From Callaeas wilsoni (taxonomy: Eukaryota; Chordata; Aves; Passeriformes; Callaeidae), in assembly GCA_013398955.1 (NCBI GenBank), contig VWPU01009666.1, positions 245,030-309,029 of the forward strand: a stretch of DNA of 64,000 nucleotides. Direction: 5' to 3'. A program made the translations under genes and the position numbers. Positions 54,045 through 64,000 of the stretch are shown here, in pieces (within the stretch, counting starts at the first letter, position 1; each line of letters starts with the position of its first letter). The notes under the pieces were generated by a model, which saw only the letters and a list, made by a program, of their open reading frames with translations, was not told the origin of the DNA and ran no database searches.

Positions 54045-54960
54045 GACACATACATTTTCAGTAGTTTTATTGAAAAATGCCTCTTTCATTTCAGAAATAA
54101 ATAATATAAGGCAGTGAAATTCACAATTTGCAGTTAAAATATAAAAGCAGCAATTCTATATCCATAGTCTTGCAAACAATTTCCAACTGCTTTTGGTAAC
54201 TAAGAAACATTGTATTCTGAAAAAAAATCCATACTAAATATACAACATAAACATGCAATTCCATCTCTGCAGGATTGACTGCAATTTGGCATAAATGTAA
54301 CTGTGTCTACAAACAAGGAGATTTCAGGCATTATTAAACTGTATCCAGTTGATACAATGATTTCAGCTACTTAATGTTTGTGGTGTTTAGAGGAGATGTA
54401 TAAGAGCAGTATATGCTCTGCAGATTGTAACTCAGAATAGAAAAAAATTACAATGATACGGGAAGGAGAGGGAAAGTTTGGTTCTTTTTAACTAGATATT
54501 GCAGACCTGTGGTCTGACTGAACTGAAAACATGCATTTGAAAAAGAAGAAAAATGTTGAGCTAAAGCAGACAGTCCTTAGAAAATTTGCAACAGCTCTGT
54601 GGTTATTTTTGTTTTGGTTTTTTGGTTTTCCTTTTTTTTAATGTATTTGATTTTACATTATTTTAATGAAAAGGCAGCACTGGGATAACTGAATGCACAC
54701 CTTAATCTGTATGCAACCACTATAAGCAACAGTATTTTACAAGCATTTCCAGAGCAACATGAAGTGTTTGGGTACACACATTGCTATCCCCACATAGGCG
54801 AGATACAAAACAGGGGTGCGTCTGATACGAAAAGGCCAGAAAGCCACATTGCAAAAGGAATGATGCACTCTCCCTGTGTGTATCTGCAAATGCAAGCACA
54901 GCAAAAAAACAACGAAACAAAAACACCAACCAAAAAAACCCAAACCAAAACACAGATCTT
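54045..54960 (-). other. COL12A1: COL12A1 3' untranslated region
   Basis: This is the non-coding stretch between the stop codon (54963-54961) and the inferred cleavage site near 54045. In mRNA sense, a G/U-rich tract follows the stop by only a few bases (54956-54902). An A/C-rich tract lies about 300 nt further on (54640-54601). An AUUUAUUU-type element sits close to the polyadenylation signal (about 54109-54096). About 0.9 kb is reasonable for one polyadenylation choice; longer isoforms using sites further left cannot be excluded. Confidence 0.72.
54066..54071 (-). promoter_or_regulatory. COL12A1: COL12A1 polyadenylation signal AATAAA
   Basis: A canonical AATAAA hexamer lies on the minus strand. 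About 15-35 nt beyond it in the transcript direction the sequence is U/G-rich (TGTATGTGTCTATTC), as expected of a downstream element. Cleavage is therefore placed near 54045. Confidence 0.75.
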
Positions 54961-55142
54961 TTACGGTTTTGTTTTTGCATTTCTTGACAGTGATCTTTTC
55001 CAGCGCATGTGCTCAGGGTATTCTGGTGAATGCATTTCAACTCCATAGTCCTCATACTCGTCCTCTCTCCTTTCTGACTCCATAGGTACTATAAAGGGTT
55101 CACCTTCGGGCTGATAGCGTCCACTTTCAGGCACGTATGGTT
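54961..55142 (-). CDS. COL12A1: COL12A1 last coding exon: long NC1 tail
   Basis: The exon begins after TTTTCAACCAG on the minus strand. The two first bases complete a Glu codon begun by the G of the previous exon (phase 1). It encodes 60 residues from [10 protein letters not shown] to AKTKP and then TAA. The middle is acidic with tyrosines ([12 protein letters not shown]). The end is basic ([15 protein letters not shown]). In known collagen XII biology NC1 is made in short and long splice forms, and the long form carries a basic heparin-binding stretch; this exon fits the long form. The acceptor was chosen because its phase fits. The frame stays open upstream to 55200 ([10 protein letters not shown]...), but no acceptor there keeps the phase. 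Confidence 0.82.
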
Positions 55143-58100
55143 CTGGTTGAAAATAGTTGTCCGATTGAACATAATAGTTATCGCATGTCTTTGAATCCAC
55201 ATATGCAATGAAAGTTAGTCTGTCTACATAATGTTAGTTCAACCTTATTTTCATATAATAAATATATAAATAATTAGTTCAGTGGGGGTAGCTCTCAGTT
55301 TTGCTCATGAATGCTTTTTTGGCAGTAAAATAATAAAAGGTTTAAAATTCATCTTGAAAGGCTTTGTATTTATAATACACAAAACAGTGCAGAAAGACTC
55401 ATAAATTAGGCAAGGGACAAATCATGGTAAATCTATTAAAAAAAAAAAAAAAAACAAAGAAAACCGAAGAAAATCAAATAAAATTACTATTTTACAGCTG
55501 CTTCAGTAAATCTAAGCATTGGGCTTTATTTTAAACTACATAATTAATAGAAGACATGGAGAAGGTAAAATGAAGAGATGGGTTTGGCATATACTAATTT
55601 TCTCTGAGAATGGGAAAGTAAGTGTAGACATAACTATCACCAGCGGCAATATACAGTACATGTCATTTTCTCGTGCTGTTCCTCGTAACAAACCGAGTTA
55701 CAGCTGGTGCTTCAGGAACACCAAAAACTACAGCAAAACAGAAGAAAAATTATTATAAAACTTTGGTATTTATAACTGCAGTTACAGATCCAACAAGATT
55801 ACACATAAAAAAAAAGGTATAGGCCCCAATTCAGATATGTTGGTAACAAGCAACAGACAGGTTTCATAAGTTGTCAAAGATGTTATTCTGGCATACAGCA
55901 AGCAGCAGCAGGCTTTTATGCAAAAGTATCACATAGAGTTGTTAACAGATTTTAGTGGATACAGTCCCATACAAATCATTTACAAGCCACAATTAGTTTA
56001 CTATTTACATAAGTTATTTCTCATTTTCCAGGTTAAATCTGTCTCTCTTCTAATGGCATTACCTTTGCTGGTTAGTAGTTTTACAAGCCTCCTTCGCCAC
56101 TGAGGTTTTTGGTGGTCTAGGCCTTTTTTAAAAAAGAAAGACTGTCTATCTTATTATTGAAATGCAATAGGCTTAATGAATTGACATCATTGTCCTTTAT
56201 CTCATTCATGAGTTGTGTTAGTAAAAGTATCTCCCCGTTCTATGAGGTCAACATGGTTCAAGAACCATATCCGTGGTGAAATATCCATACGGACTCATTT
56301 TCTAATAAGCACGTGCGCAAACATCTCAGAAACAGGATTTTCATGTATTCAAACTGTAAGCAGCACTGGCGACTTAGAAAATGTGTTAGCCGAAACCTGA
56401 AACAGGTCAAAGATGATGTTAGTCTTTTAAAAAGTCCATCTGATGTGCAAAAACATACTTTCATCCAACTAAATACATAACAGTTAAGTCTTAGGCATAT
56501 ATTTATATATGTATACATAGCTGCTTACTAGAAAGAACACTGCTGAATCACAGGTACAATTTTCTTTATTTTTCATTTAAATAAGAATTTTTTGTGAGAT
56601 CTGCACAACCACCTGGCTCTTTAACCAGTATCACTGAGTCTGCAAGTGTGTACATATATATATATATATATTATTTTCTTTTTCTTTTTATGGCTACATG
56701 CACAATTACACTAACAGCAAACCATATCCAATAGAAGTATCACATACACTAATTTTGAGATCTGGCAAGGCATACATATTAATTTGTTAACAATACTGTG
56801 GTCCTGCAGGATCCCCATGTTAAAATATATTAGAATCTTTCCAGTCAAAAATTGGTGGTCATTGTGACCCTTCATTTTGGTTCCAGAAGCAGCCTACTGT
56901 TTTGAGCTACATCACAAAGTGGAAGGCTTATATGACTCAGGTCTAATCAGAGTCTCCATGGTGTTTAACTTGGTAGATATTGTAGGACAGTGGTGCTTTT
57001 TAGTTGTCTGCACTGTTATCATCAAATGGATTTCCTTTGTGGAAAATTTTTATTTCAGGAATCAAGTTTGTATAAATAATCCTGACATGGCTCAAAAAGA
57101 GACACATGGAAACTGCCAACCACAGCATTCCTTTTATTTTTCAAGAGAAACATGGAGAATTCAACCTTGTTCTGAAGACGATTGGAAGGGGTGATGATAG
57201 AGGGGGAAAAAAGAAGAGAAGAAATTGGTCACTTAAATCCTATGAGCAACATTGCCAGCTAGTAACCGTCTATGTTTAAATAAAAAAACAAAAACAAAAA
57301 CAACAAACAAGACTGCAATATTTACTCACTACTTTCTATTTAAAACAAACCATGCATAACATCAATAATCCTGCACCAAAGTCTAAATGGCTGCTCATAT
57401 AGCTGCACATTACAATGAGGCAGGCCTGCTCGCTGCAGCCATCTCCTCCTGACTCAGTATGTTCAGATTAGCAGGACTGTCTCATGTAAAGCAGCTCAAT
57501 ATGAACAGCCACATCTGTGAAGGCTATTAGGGCAAAGTTAAGGTTAAGTTGTTGATAACCTACCTGGGAATCCTTGGCCATTGTAAGGGATGCTAGCACA
57601 CTGGGATGAATCACAATATCCTGGTGGCCCTGGGGGACCCCGAATACCCGCATTTCCAGGACGGCCTGGCGGCCCTGGTGGTCCTCGTGATCCTGTGGAG
57701 CCTGGTGGACCAGTTCTAGATTCTCCTTGTGGACCTAATTTTAGAATTGAGAGGTTGGGAGGTTGTTTCCTTTAAAAGCCACCTTGATAAAACAGCTAAC
57801 AATACTTCTGTCTAGACTACACAGCCCAGGCTGTCTTTGGTGAGAAAGCACTCACACTTTGTTGCCAGATGGGGGTCAACAGAAAGAAAAACAAAAGAAA
57901 TCTAGAAATGTGACTCATCACGAGTTGCTTCCCTGTGTGTGGCTTATTTAAGTATTTATTCTTAGAAACTAATTTAGTAAGGTTTGAGCCAAGTAAGAAA
58001 CATCAATGTATTCTCTGGTTAATTTCCCCTTTGTGTAAGATATGATGATCTCAAGGGAAACTACTAGATTAGACAAGCACACTGGATTTCAATTAAAATA

Positions 58101-61100
58101 TAGGAGTACATCAATTATACTGCCCAGTAGCCCCAGGATAGATGAGGTAATGTTTTTTTTGGAACCAGTCTTATTATGGTTAGCAGAAAAGTAAAGCTTC
58201 AAGTAACTGAGGCTATAATTTGCTGCAAGCATATTATGGTTCCTGTAATGAAAAACCGTTTTAGCCTAGTAAACTACAAGCAGAAACAAGTGATGCAGCT
58301 GATTTATGCCAAGGCATAAACAAAATTTCATGATACAAAACCCAAAACTAATAGTCAAATCATCTGTCTCTATCATCTGGTAACACTGCATGTGGGAGTA
58401 TTTTGTAGTCCAGCAAGTAAAAAAAAACCTAGGTACTACAAAAGAATCATCTGATAAGACTTACAAACAAATCTGTCAAATATTTGGACAATGTATTTTC
58501 AGGAAACACATGTTCATTTTAACAAGCATGCCAGATGACTAAATTAAAAGATAAAGATAAATATCTATTAGACACATCCAAAAATATTTCTAAATTGCTA
58601 GTTTGTAAACTCTAATACATGTCCAAAACGTGAAGTGGACAGAGTAAAGGGTGTTCATTCACCGTATCTAGTCTGGTTCTCTATGAAGAAAGGTTTGCTT
58701 TTCTCCTACTCTTCTGTAATCTGATTAAACAAAAAATATTTACCAGGTGGTCCTGGCAAACCTCGTGGTCCTTGGGATCCAGTCCCTCTTTCACCTTTCT
58801 CTCCAGGGATTCCTACAGAATAATAAAAAGGCAATGAAAATCAAAGAAAGGAAACCACACCAACAGATATTTCTTCACACTCCCTCACTGACATTAATAT
58901 TTACTTCTCATGATTTAATGCAACAAGAGTGGTTAAAATTTATGTCCTACAGATGTTCAAATGTGAATTTGGGAAAGTGATTTGGATAGAAATACAGTAA
59001 CCCAAGAAAAAAATAGAATATAGATGTAATTTAGCATGAATAAACTTTCTCAAACATAGAAAAGTTTTGAGATAAGGAAACACCACAGAATCTTATAATT
59101 TTAAACTGTGATCAGGAAGGTATTTTCAGTCTTGCATACTTCTTCTATAAAAGATGGTTTACACTTTCTTAGGAACAGTTATAATGAAAAAGTTTGAGAA
59201 ATTCTTCTGAATTCTTTGATTTATTCCTAGCCTTTTTTAAAGAGTATATAAAATATATGCTAGAAAACATAGCACTGAGTCTATGCTATAGTAGAGTAGT
59301 GGAAATAAGCAAAGGCCACAACATAGTACACTACAGACACCCCATGTGATTGCAGTCATCCAAGATAGCCATAAAGTAGGTATACCCATATGTTCAAATT
59401 CAGTTCAGTATCTTCCCTGCCTCGGAATATTGTAAAGAGCTAAGGGTGTCAATCTAATTCTTTAAACTCCTACATTTTATACTTGCTAATGACTCATTTT
59501 CTCTCTTAATCAGTGTTCTATTTTGCAAAGAGTTGTGTTACTCCAAACAGCCTTTTGAGATGCAGCTGTTTAGTGCCAGAAGAGATCTGAGAACATTTGC
59601 TTTCCTGGGATATTATGTTGAAGCCTCAGACCACAGCCAAAATGTTATACCAATTTGTATTTCATGAAACCTGAGCAAGAGAGAGACAGGAAAGCATTGA
59701 TCTAGTTAACCTTGTCCTTCAGAACACGAGTGTCCCTCAGGCAATCCAACTGGCCTAGCAGGGCTTCCTAGTCTGACACAGTAAAAGGAGCAGACTGCTC
59801 CTCTGGCAGCCTCCACACTATGTCCACAGTACGGCTGCCTCGGAATTTATTCACCTCTTTCACCAGGTGGTCCTTGAACCCCAGGAGGTCCTGGGAATCC
59901 TGGTCTTCCTCCAGGTCCAGGTTCTCCTCTTGTCCCAGCAGCTCCTGGGGGGCCAGGTGGACCTGGTGGCCCTGGCTGGTTTCGGTTTGAATAATAATCA
60001 TTCGGGATTTGATTCAGCATTTGATTGAACCGGCTCATTTGACCTTCAAAAGAAAATGAAAATGCGAAATGAGTGCAAATCTTTTATCAGAATGGGAAGG
60101 AATAAACTATTATCTCTCTTAATTAAATCTTATTCTTGCTCCCATTCAATAAATTAGTACAGATGAATCAGAAAGACTTAAGATGAATGTCTGATAAGAA
60201 GGCTGAACATAAATGGAGGAGGGAGGGAGTCAGGAAGGAAAGGTAAGGGAGATTCTGGAAGTCAATAACATTAAAAAAATTTATCATAGAACTATTAAAA
60301 TCAAAAAAGAGGCTTTTTTTTTTTTCAATACTCTTGCTCTCAGATTTCTATTTAGAGGTTGTTTTTGCTCTGAAGAACAGAAAGGACTTGCTCCACTCCT
60401 AAAACTGTAGTATCACATTTCTATGTACTTTCAGAGCTCTGCAGCTACCACAGGCAATATAAATTATTCATGTGTAGAGCTAGCAGCACAGTCGATGAAG
60501 TCATTTTCCTAAGCCAGTAAGATGCACAGGCTTGTATCTATATACCTTCTGCATATGCGCAAATATCATTTCCAGAAAAAAGGATATATGAACAAAAGCA
60601 ACACCATTTTGAAACTGTGCAGGAAGGAAGCCTTACTGGAGAGACACATCTGATTAGTATGTGTCAGTCCTAGCATAACACTGAAGACATCAGCTGAACA
60701 CAAAATAATAAGCTGGGGATGTTCTAAGAGATATTAAAAGATCTTGGATGTGATATCCTTATTCATAAGCCGAATGCATTCACAAATGTACTTTCCTTCT
60801 TCTGTGATGGCTAACTAACAGACATGTTTTTATTAGCTGCCATTACAGATAGTTTAAAGGACATAATGTCCTCCTCCCTGTACACAAGCACTCTTAATGA
60901 TCCAAAGGTATATCCGTTTTCCTCAGTCAGCACTTACTCTTGTAATAGATACAATATTAAAAACCAATTTGCCTCTATCTTTCTTGGCAGGTCTACTGAT
61001 AGCAAAAGCACTGCTTCAGGGTCAGAGAGAGAGCCTCTGTAGAGAACAATTTCATGGGCTGCAGAGCTGCACTATGTGGCAGTAGAGGACTGAAATTCTA

Positions 61101-61826
61101 TTTGAAGTGCTTCTCCAAATAAATATTGTTTCTACTTGCATAGCACCACCGATTCTGTGGACAGTATTTACCCAGCGCTCATCTGTCTTTCCCTGCTGGC
61201 AAAGTACCTGCAGGGAGCATCTTTTTTCTCACTGATTCCCTTCTCTTGAAGGTAAGACATGTTTAATGAGAAAATATACACTGATTTTATTGCAAAGATG
61301 AAGTAATTGTGGACCAGAATGACAAAGGGAACATCACCAAAATATTTGCATGTGTATTTTCAAAGGTCACAGATTAGGTCCAACTCAGCTTATTCTGTTA
61401 TTCTATGATTATCAAGCTAGCCTCTGGATCTGGCAAAAATTTGCTGCTACATTTTTTCCACCCAATCATTTGCATTGGACAGCTATCAGATTGGTCAAGC
61501 TCTCACTGTGCTCTGTGGCCAGTATCTGCCACTTCAAATTTAAACCGTTGTTTTCTCTTTTTAACAAAGTAGTAAATCACTAGTACGGGATACAAAGCAA
61601 GCAACACTGTTTACCATTTATCAGTTGTTCACAAACTTGTCTTGCCACTGCTCGCATCATGTTTTGAGAAGCAATATCACCCTAAATAATCAAATGCAAA
61701 ACAAGTGTTTCATTAGCAAGTGTCTGTACTTTTAAAGACAGTGTTTAATTTAAAAATTATGAGGAAAAACTGACTTTTAAGCAGACTTACTCTGTCACCT
61801 TTTTCTCCCTTCATTCCAGGTGTACC
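54961..61826 (-). CDS. COL12A1: Collagen alpha-1(XII) chain, C-terminal part (six exons, 5' incomplete)
   Basis: Joined exons 61826-61791, 61681-61615, 60043-59855, 58812-58744, 57734-57564 and 55142-54961 give 237 residues and a TAA stop in one frame. Residues 1-12 end the COL2 triple helix. Residues 13-58 are NC2, with one Cys at 29 in RQVCEQL. COL1 spans 59-159 and has two Gly-X-Y breaks, at GTG (107-109) and GESRTG (124-129), as in FACIT collagens. GYCDSSQC (159-166) carries the paired cysteines of the COL1/NC1 boundary, and NC1 runs to 237. Collagen XII is a homotrimeric extracellular protein that binds collagen I fibrils in dense connective tissue. COL14A1 is the nearest alternative, but the [20 protein letters not shown] and [15 protein letters not shown] segments match COL12A1 as I know it. 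The large N-terminal VWA/FN3 part lies beyond the right edge. Confidence 0.93.
55143..57563 (-). other. COL12A1: COL12A1 last intron
   Basis: About 2.4 kb between donor CCCAG/gtaggt and acceptor caaccag/AACC. It holds a run of about 16 A (near 55440), a (TA)n tract at 56653-56673 and an A/C-rich tract near 57280-57310. No further collagenous exon is seen. A second possible acceptor lies at 55189. Confidence 0.75.
56653..56673. repeat. (TA)n microsatellite
   Basis: About ten TA units in the last COL12A1 intron, flanked by AT-rich sequence. Confidence 0.85.
57564..57734 (-). CDS. COL12A1: COL12A1 exon: end of COL1 and start of NC1
   Basis: 171 nt, phase 1 at both ends, between acceptor aaaattag/GTCC and donor CCCAG/gtaggt. 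It encodes 56 whole codons: [10 protein letters not shown], ten unbroken Gly-X-Y triplets including GRPGNAGIR, then [14 protein letters not shown] and [11 protein letters not shown]. The second COL1 imperfection (GESRTG) and the two cysteines that join the three chains are both here. Reading on through the donor would add GRLSTT and a stop, a possible outcome of intron retention. Confidence 0.93.
57735..58743 (-). other. COL12A1: COL12A1 intron
   Basis: About 1.0 kb between donor CACCTG/gtaaat and acceptor attag. No coding segment or known repeat was seen in it. Confidence 0.8.
58744..58812 (-). CDS. COL12A1: COL12A1 exon: central COL1
   Basis: 69 nt, phase 1 at both ends, acceptor ttctgtag/GAATCC and donor CACCTG/gtaaat. 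It encodes [24 protein letters not shown] sequence, 22 whole codons, and contains the first COL1 imperfection, where a residue is missing between two glycines (G-T-G). It joins GPPGERG upstream and PQGESR downstream without a frame change. Confidence 0.92.
58813..59854 (-). other. COL12A1: COL12A1 intron with a possible cryptic exon
   Basis: About 1.0 kb. It holds an acceptor/donor-framed open segment at 59711-59767 of matching phase that is not part of the standard chain (see findings). Confidence 0.7.
59855..60043 (-). CDS. COL12A1: COL12A1 exon: NC2 end and start of COL1
   Basis: 189 nt, phase 1 at both ends, acceptor tttgaag/GTCAAATG and donor GAAAGAG/gtgaat. It encodes 62 whole codons: [19 protein letters not shown], then the start of the COL1 triple helix at [19 protein letters not shown], running to GVQGPPGER. 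The non-collagenous first part is the C-terminal half of NC2, which sits between COL2 and COL1 in FACIT collagens. Confidence 0.94.
60044..61614 (-). other. COL12A1: COL12A1 intron
   Basis: About 1.6 kb between donor TAAATG/gtaaac and acceptor tttgaag. No additional exon was found. Short open frames on the plus strand (for example 60824-61042) are unrecognised. Confidence 0.8.
61615..61681 (-). CDS. COL12A1: COL12A1 exon: NC2 N-terminal half
   Basis: 67 nt, phase 0 in and phase 1 out, acceptor tatttag/GGTGAT and donor TAAATG/gtaaac. It encodes [15 protein letters not shown] then VCEQLIN, an amphipathic non-collagenous segment with one cysteine. With the start of the next exon it forms NC2. 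Together with the last Arg of the previous exon its first two residues create an RGD. Confidence 0.92.
61682..61790 (-). other. COL12A1: COL12A1 short intron
   Basis: 109 bp between donor GACAGA/gtaagt and acceptor tatttag. No other content. Confidence 0.85.
61791..61826 (-). CDS. COL12A1: COL12A1 exon: end of COL2
   Basis: 36 nt, phase 0 at both ends, acceptor tattttag/GGTACA and donor GACAGA/gtaagt. It encodes four Gly-X-Y triplets, [12 protein letters not shown]. Exons of 36 nt or other multiples of 9 are typical of collagen helix coding. It is the most 5' exon of the gene seen in the window. Confidence 0.9.
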
Positions 61827-64000
61827 CTAAAATAAATAAGTAAAAATTAAGCAACTGAAGAATTATGTTATTTCACCGTAATAAGAGACATGTAATTCTA
61901 CAAAAAATTTTGACTCCCTCAAGAAGAAAGATCTACTTCTCCTTGAACTTTTCCTTTCAGAGATGCTAAAACAGGTGCCAGAAAAGAGTGGAGAAACAAT
62001 GATCTTTTGCCTGTCATCAAACACACTAAGAGATGCAGAATAAAAAGATCTGAAGGAAAAATTCAAACTACAACCAAAAAATGGATGTATTCTGACACTT
62101 GGATCACACTGTCAATTTCAAAGTTGAATTTCTAGCATCATATTTCTGTAAATGGTCAGTGGTCTTGTATGAGTTATATATGACTGTTTAATTTTAAGTC
62201 TTAAGACAACTTATCATTAAAGCAGATATGTTAGGAAGAATAACACATGTCAAGGAAGGGTAGTTGTCTCCTTGAACCCATATGAAAAGGATTCTATATT
62301 AAGTGAAATAGAGTTATGCAGAGTTGATATGTAACATGGAAAGAGATGGCATTAAGTGCTTATTCTATTTATAACAACAGCTTCCTTCTTAATTCTCACC
62401 CATTTCTAGTCTTAAAAATGTCTCATAGAAGTCTTAGTTTGAGCTCCTTTATAATTACTAACATTTGCCAGCTTTTCTCTAACAGCACCTTCCATTTGCC
62501 TTTGAATAGTGTAGTGGTTGTGGGGTTTTCAGTTTTCAAGAGTACTATGGAAGAAGCAAACCAGAAGGACTGATTCTAATTTTTATATATGTATGTATAT
62601 ATGAAAAACACCAGGAATAATGATGGGGCTAGCATGAGTTCACACAGATTTTCATTTCTAGCCCACTAGAACATAAGGCGTATGTCAAAGGTGAAAGACC
62701 AGTTTGGTCATCTGCTGCTCTGCATGGCTCTCCACATAGTTATACACACATCCTGAGCGTTACTGATTTTTACACTGTCGTATTTCTTTAAGGAATCTAT
62801 TTATCACCATTAACAAAGCAAAGGCCAAGTGTGGGCTGCAGCTGTTTCTCATAACATTCCTACAGTACCCACAATTGATTTCAATGACATGAAACACCGA
62901 ATCATTCCACTGAGGTCAGAGCAGACACCCCTCGAATGTGGTGACATGGTTCCATAGACTTCTATCAAGGGTTTGGGTAGACAAATGCCCTTGGGGTATG
63001 TCAGGGTGTGAACTTAGTGTGGTCTCTGAGCTTCTCTGCTGCAGAGTTGCACACACCTACCCCATGACATGCCACAGAAAATATGAGACAGTTCATCCAT
63101 CACCAAGCTAAGTAGTTGTCATACGGTACATTTGCATCATGAATAACAGATCATTCTTGCCAAATTAATTGTACGGACTCAAATGAAAGATTTAAAATGG
63201 TGACACCGTGAATGTGCCATTGGAATAAATTATGCCACCAATGAGGCAGCTGCTAATGTGTACAAAATATACGCATGCAGCTGATGAATATCCTTTCCCT
63301 TCTGTCCTTTGCTTTTTCATCTATATTTTTCTTACTCTGTAAAGTCCACAGGGAAATGTCTGTCTTTTAGTTTTAGCTTATTACAGCCACACGCTGAAAC
63401 AGACTATGGACTTGTAAATGTCATAACATAAATAAACAGTAACAACTAAAACCATCAGGAAAATATGACATTTCCGTCTTTCATTCTCCAATAATTAACA
63501 TTGTGGTAAATGCTGATGTACTGAAGCTCTAAAAAAACCTTAATTTTATTCCCAAATAAACAGACTTTAACATCTCATTCAGAAAATATTATGTGTACCT
63601 GAAATATCCATTGAAAAGAACTTTAGGTTTTTTAATTGCATTAGTCTATAACATGAAAATCTGGGGTGAAAAAATGGTAAAAAAACCTATTCATGCTGCT
63701 CTTTTTGTTTGAAACTTGCCAATTTTTCTATTTTCTGCAAGCATATTGCTTTGAAATTATCTACTGTGTATCTATTTGTAATACCTGCTTATTTTTTTCT
63801 CAATCTTTCTAGGGCTTTCATAGTACAACCTTCTACCAGAATCAAATCATCTTTTGTTTATTCACTTGGTAAGTGCAGGCATTATAATTCAGATTTCTCA
63901 TCTACTATCCTGAAAATATCTTGATAATTACTTAAAATGCCATCTTCCAGTTCACTTGCCAAAACATTCACACACAAGGAGGAGAGGAGAGAGGAGAGGG
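61827..64000 (-). other. COL12A1: COL12A1 intron, continuing past the window edge
   Basis: No Gly-X-Y segment or splice-framed exon is seen on the minus strand from here to the edge. The next COL2 exon upstream must therefore lie beyond 64,000. The sequence is unique and AT-rich, with a short TA/TG patch near 62585-62600. Confidence 0.7.
63979..64000. repeat. GGAGA-type purine tract at the window edge
   Basis: Irregular GGAGA/GAGAG units run off the right edge, so the full length is unknown. Confidence 0.75.

Noticed and set aside
54961..55200. Treating the whole 80-codon frame starting [10 protein letters not shown] as the last exon or a small gene
   Set aside because: The first 19 codons lie before the only acceptor that keeps the phase of the previous exon; that part is most likely intron.
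57590..57775. A plus-strand open frame rich in Gly and Pro ([13 protein letters not shown])
   Set aside because: It is the antisense shadow of a COL12A1 exon; reverse-complemented Gly-Pro-Pro codons also read as Gly and Pro. Splice sites and homology support only the minus strand.
54961..61826. COL14A1 instead of COL12A1
   Set aside because: COL14A1 has the same FACIT layout, but the NC2 and NC1 sequences ([31 protein letters not shown]) fit collagen XII as I know it.
1..64000. tRNA, rRNA, CRISPR or bacterial-type operons
   Set aside because: None seen: no cloverleaf-like gene, no regularly spaced repeats and no compact reading frames; the DNA is vertebrate nuclear.

Overview
The window looks like nuclear DNA from a bird. 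The repeats are mostly CR1 LINEs, several ending in the ATTCTATGAT-type tail. There are also two solo-type LTRs of the avian ERV-L class. The single recognisable gene is a multi-exon vertebrate collagen. I cannot name the species; the ERV-L LTR type suits a neoavian bird, possibly a passerine, but this is weak evidence.

Layout: positions 1 to about 54,045 form a gene desert. No reading frame there resembles a known protein. It holds CR1 copies at about 4.16-4.43, 12.07-12.57, 16.96-19.99 (with another CR1 nested inside), 29.55-31.42, 31.68-32.62, 43.72-44.11, 49.00-49.13 and 51.55-51.96 kb. The two ERV-L LTRs lie at about 6.59-7.00 and 22.53-23.06 kb. There are also short tandem duplications, a possible MIR-like fragment, and unique AT-rich DNA.

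From about 54,045 to the right edge the minus strand carries the 3' end of COL12A1 (collagen alpha-1(XII) chain). Six coding exons are seen, in transcription order 61826-61791, 61681-61615, 60043-59855, 58812-58744, 57734-57564 and 55142-54961. Joined, they give 714 nt: 237 codons plus a stop, in one continuous frame with matching splice phases. They encode the end of COL2, the NC2 segment, all of COL1 with its two FACIT-type Gly-X-Y imperfections, the paired cysteines at the COL1/NC1 boundary, and a long NC1 tail that is acidic and then basic. A 3' UTR of about 0.9 kb follows, with a canonical AATAAA signal on the minus strand at 54071-54066. The rest of the gene lies beyond position 64,000.

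I found no clear previously undescribed system. The observations most worth checking concern the COL12A1 tail: a furin-like RWKR site, an alternative acceptor that would give a short NC1, and an RGD created across an exon junction. The nested or broken CR1 structures come next.
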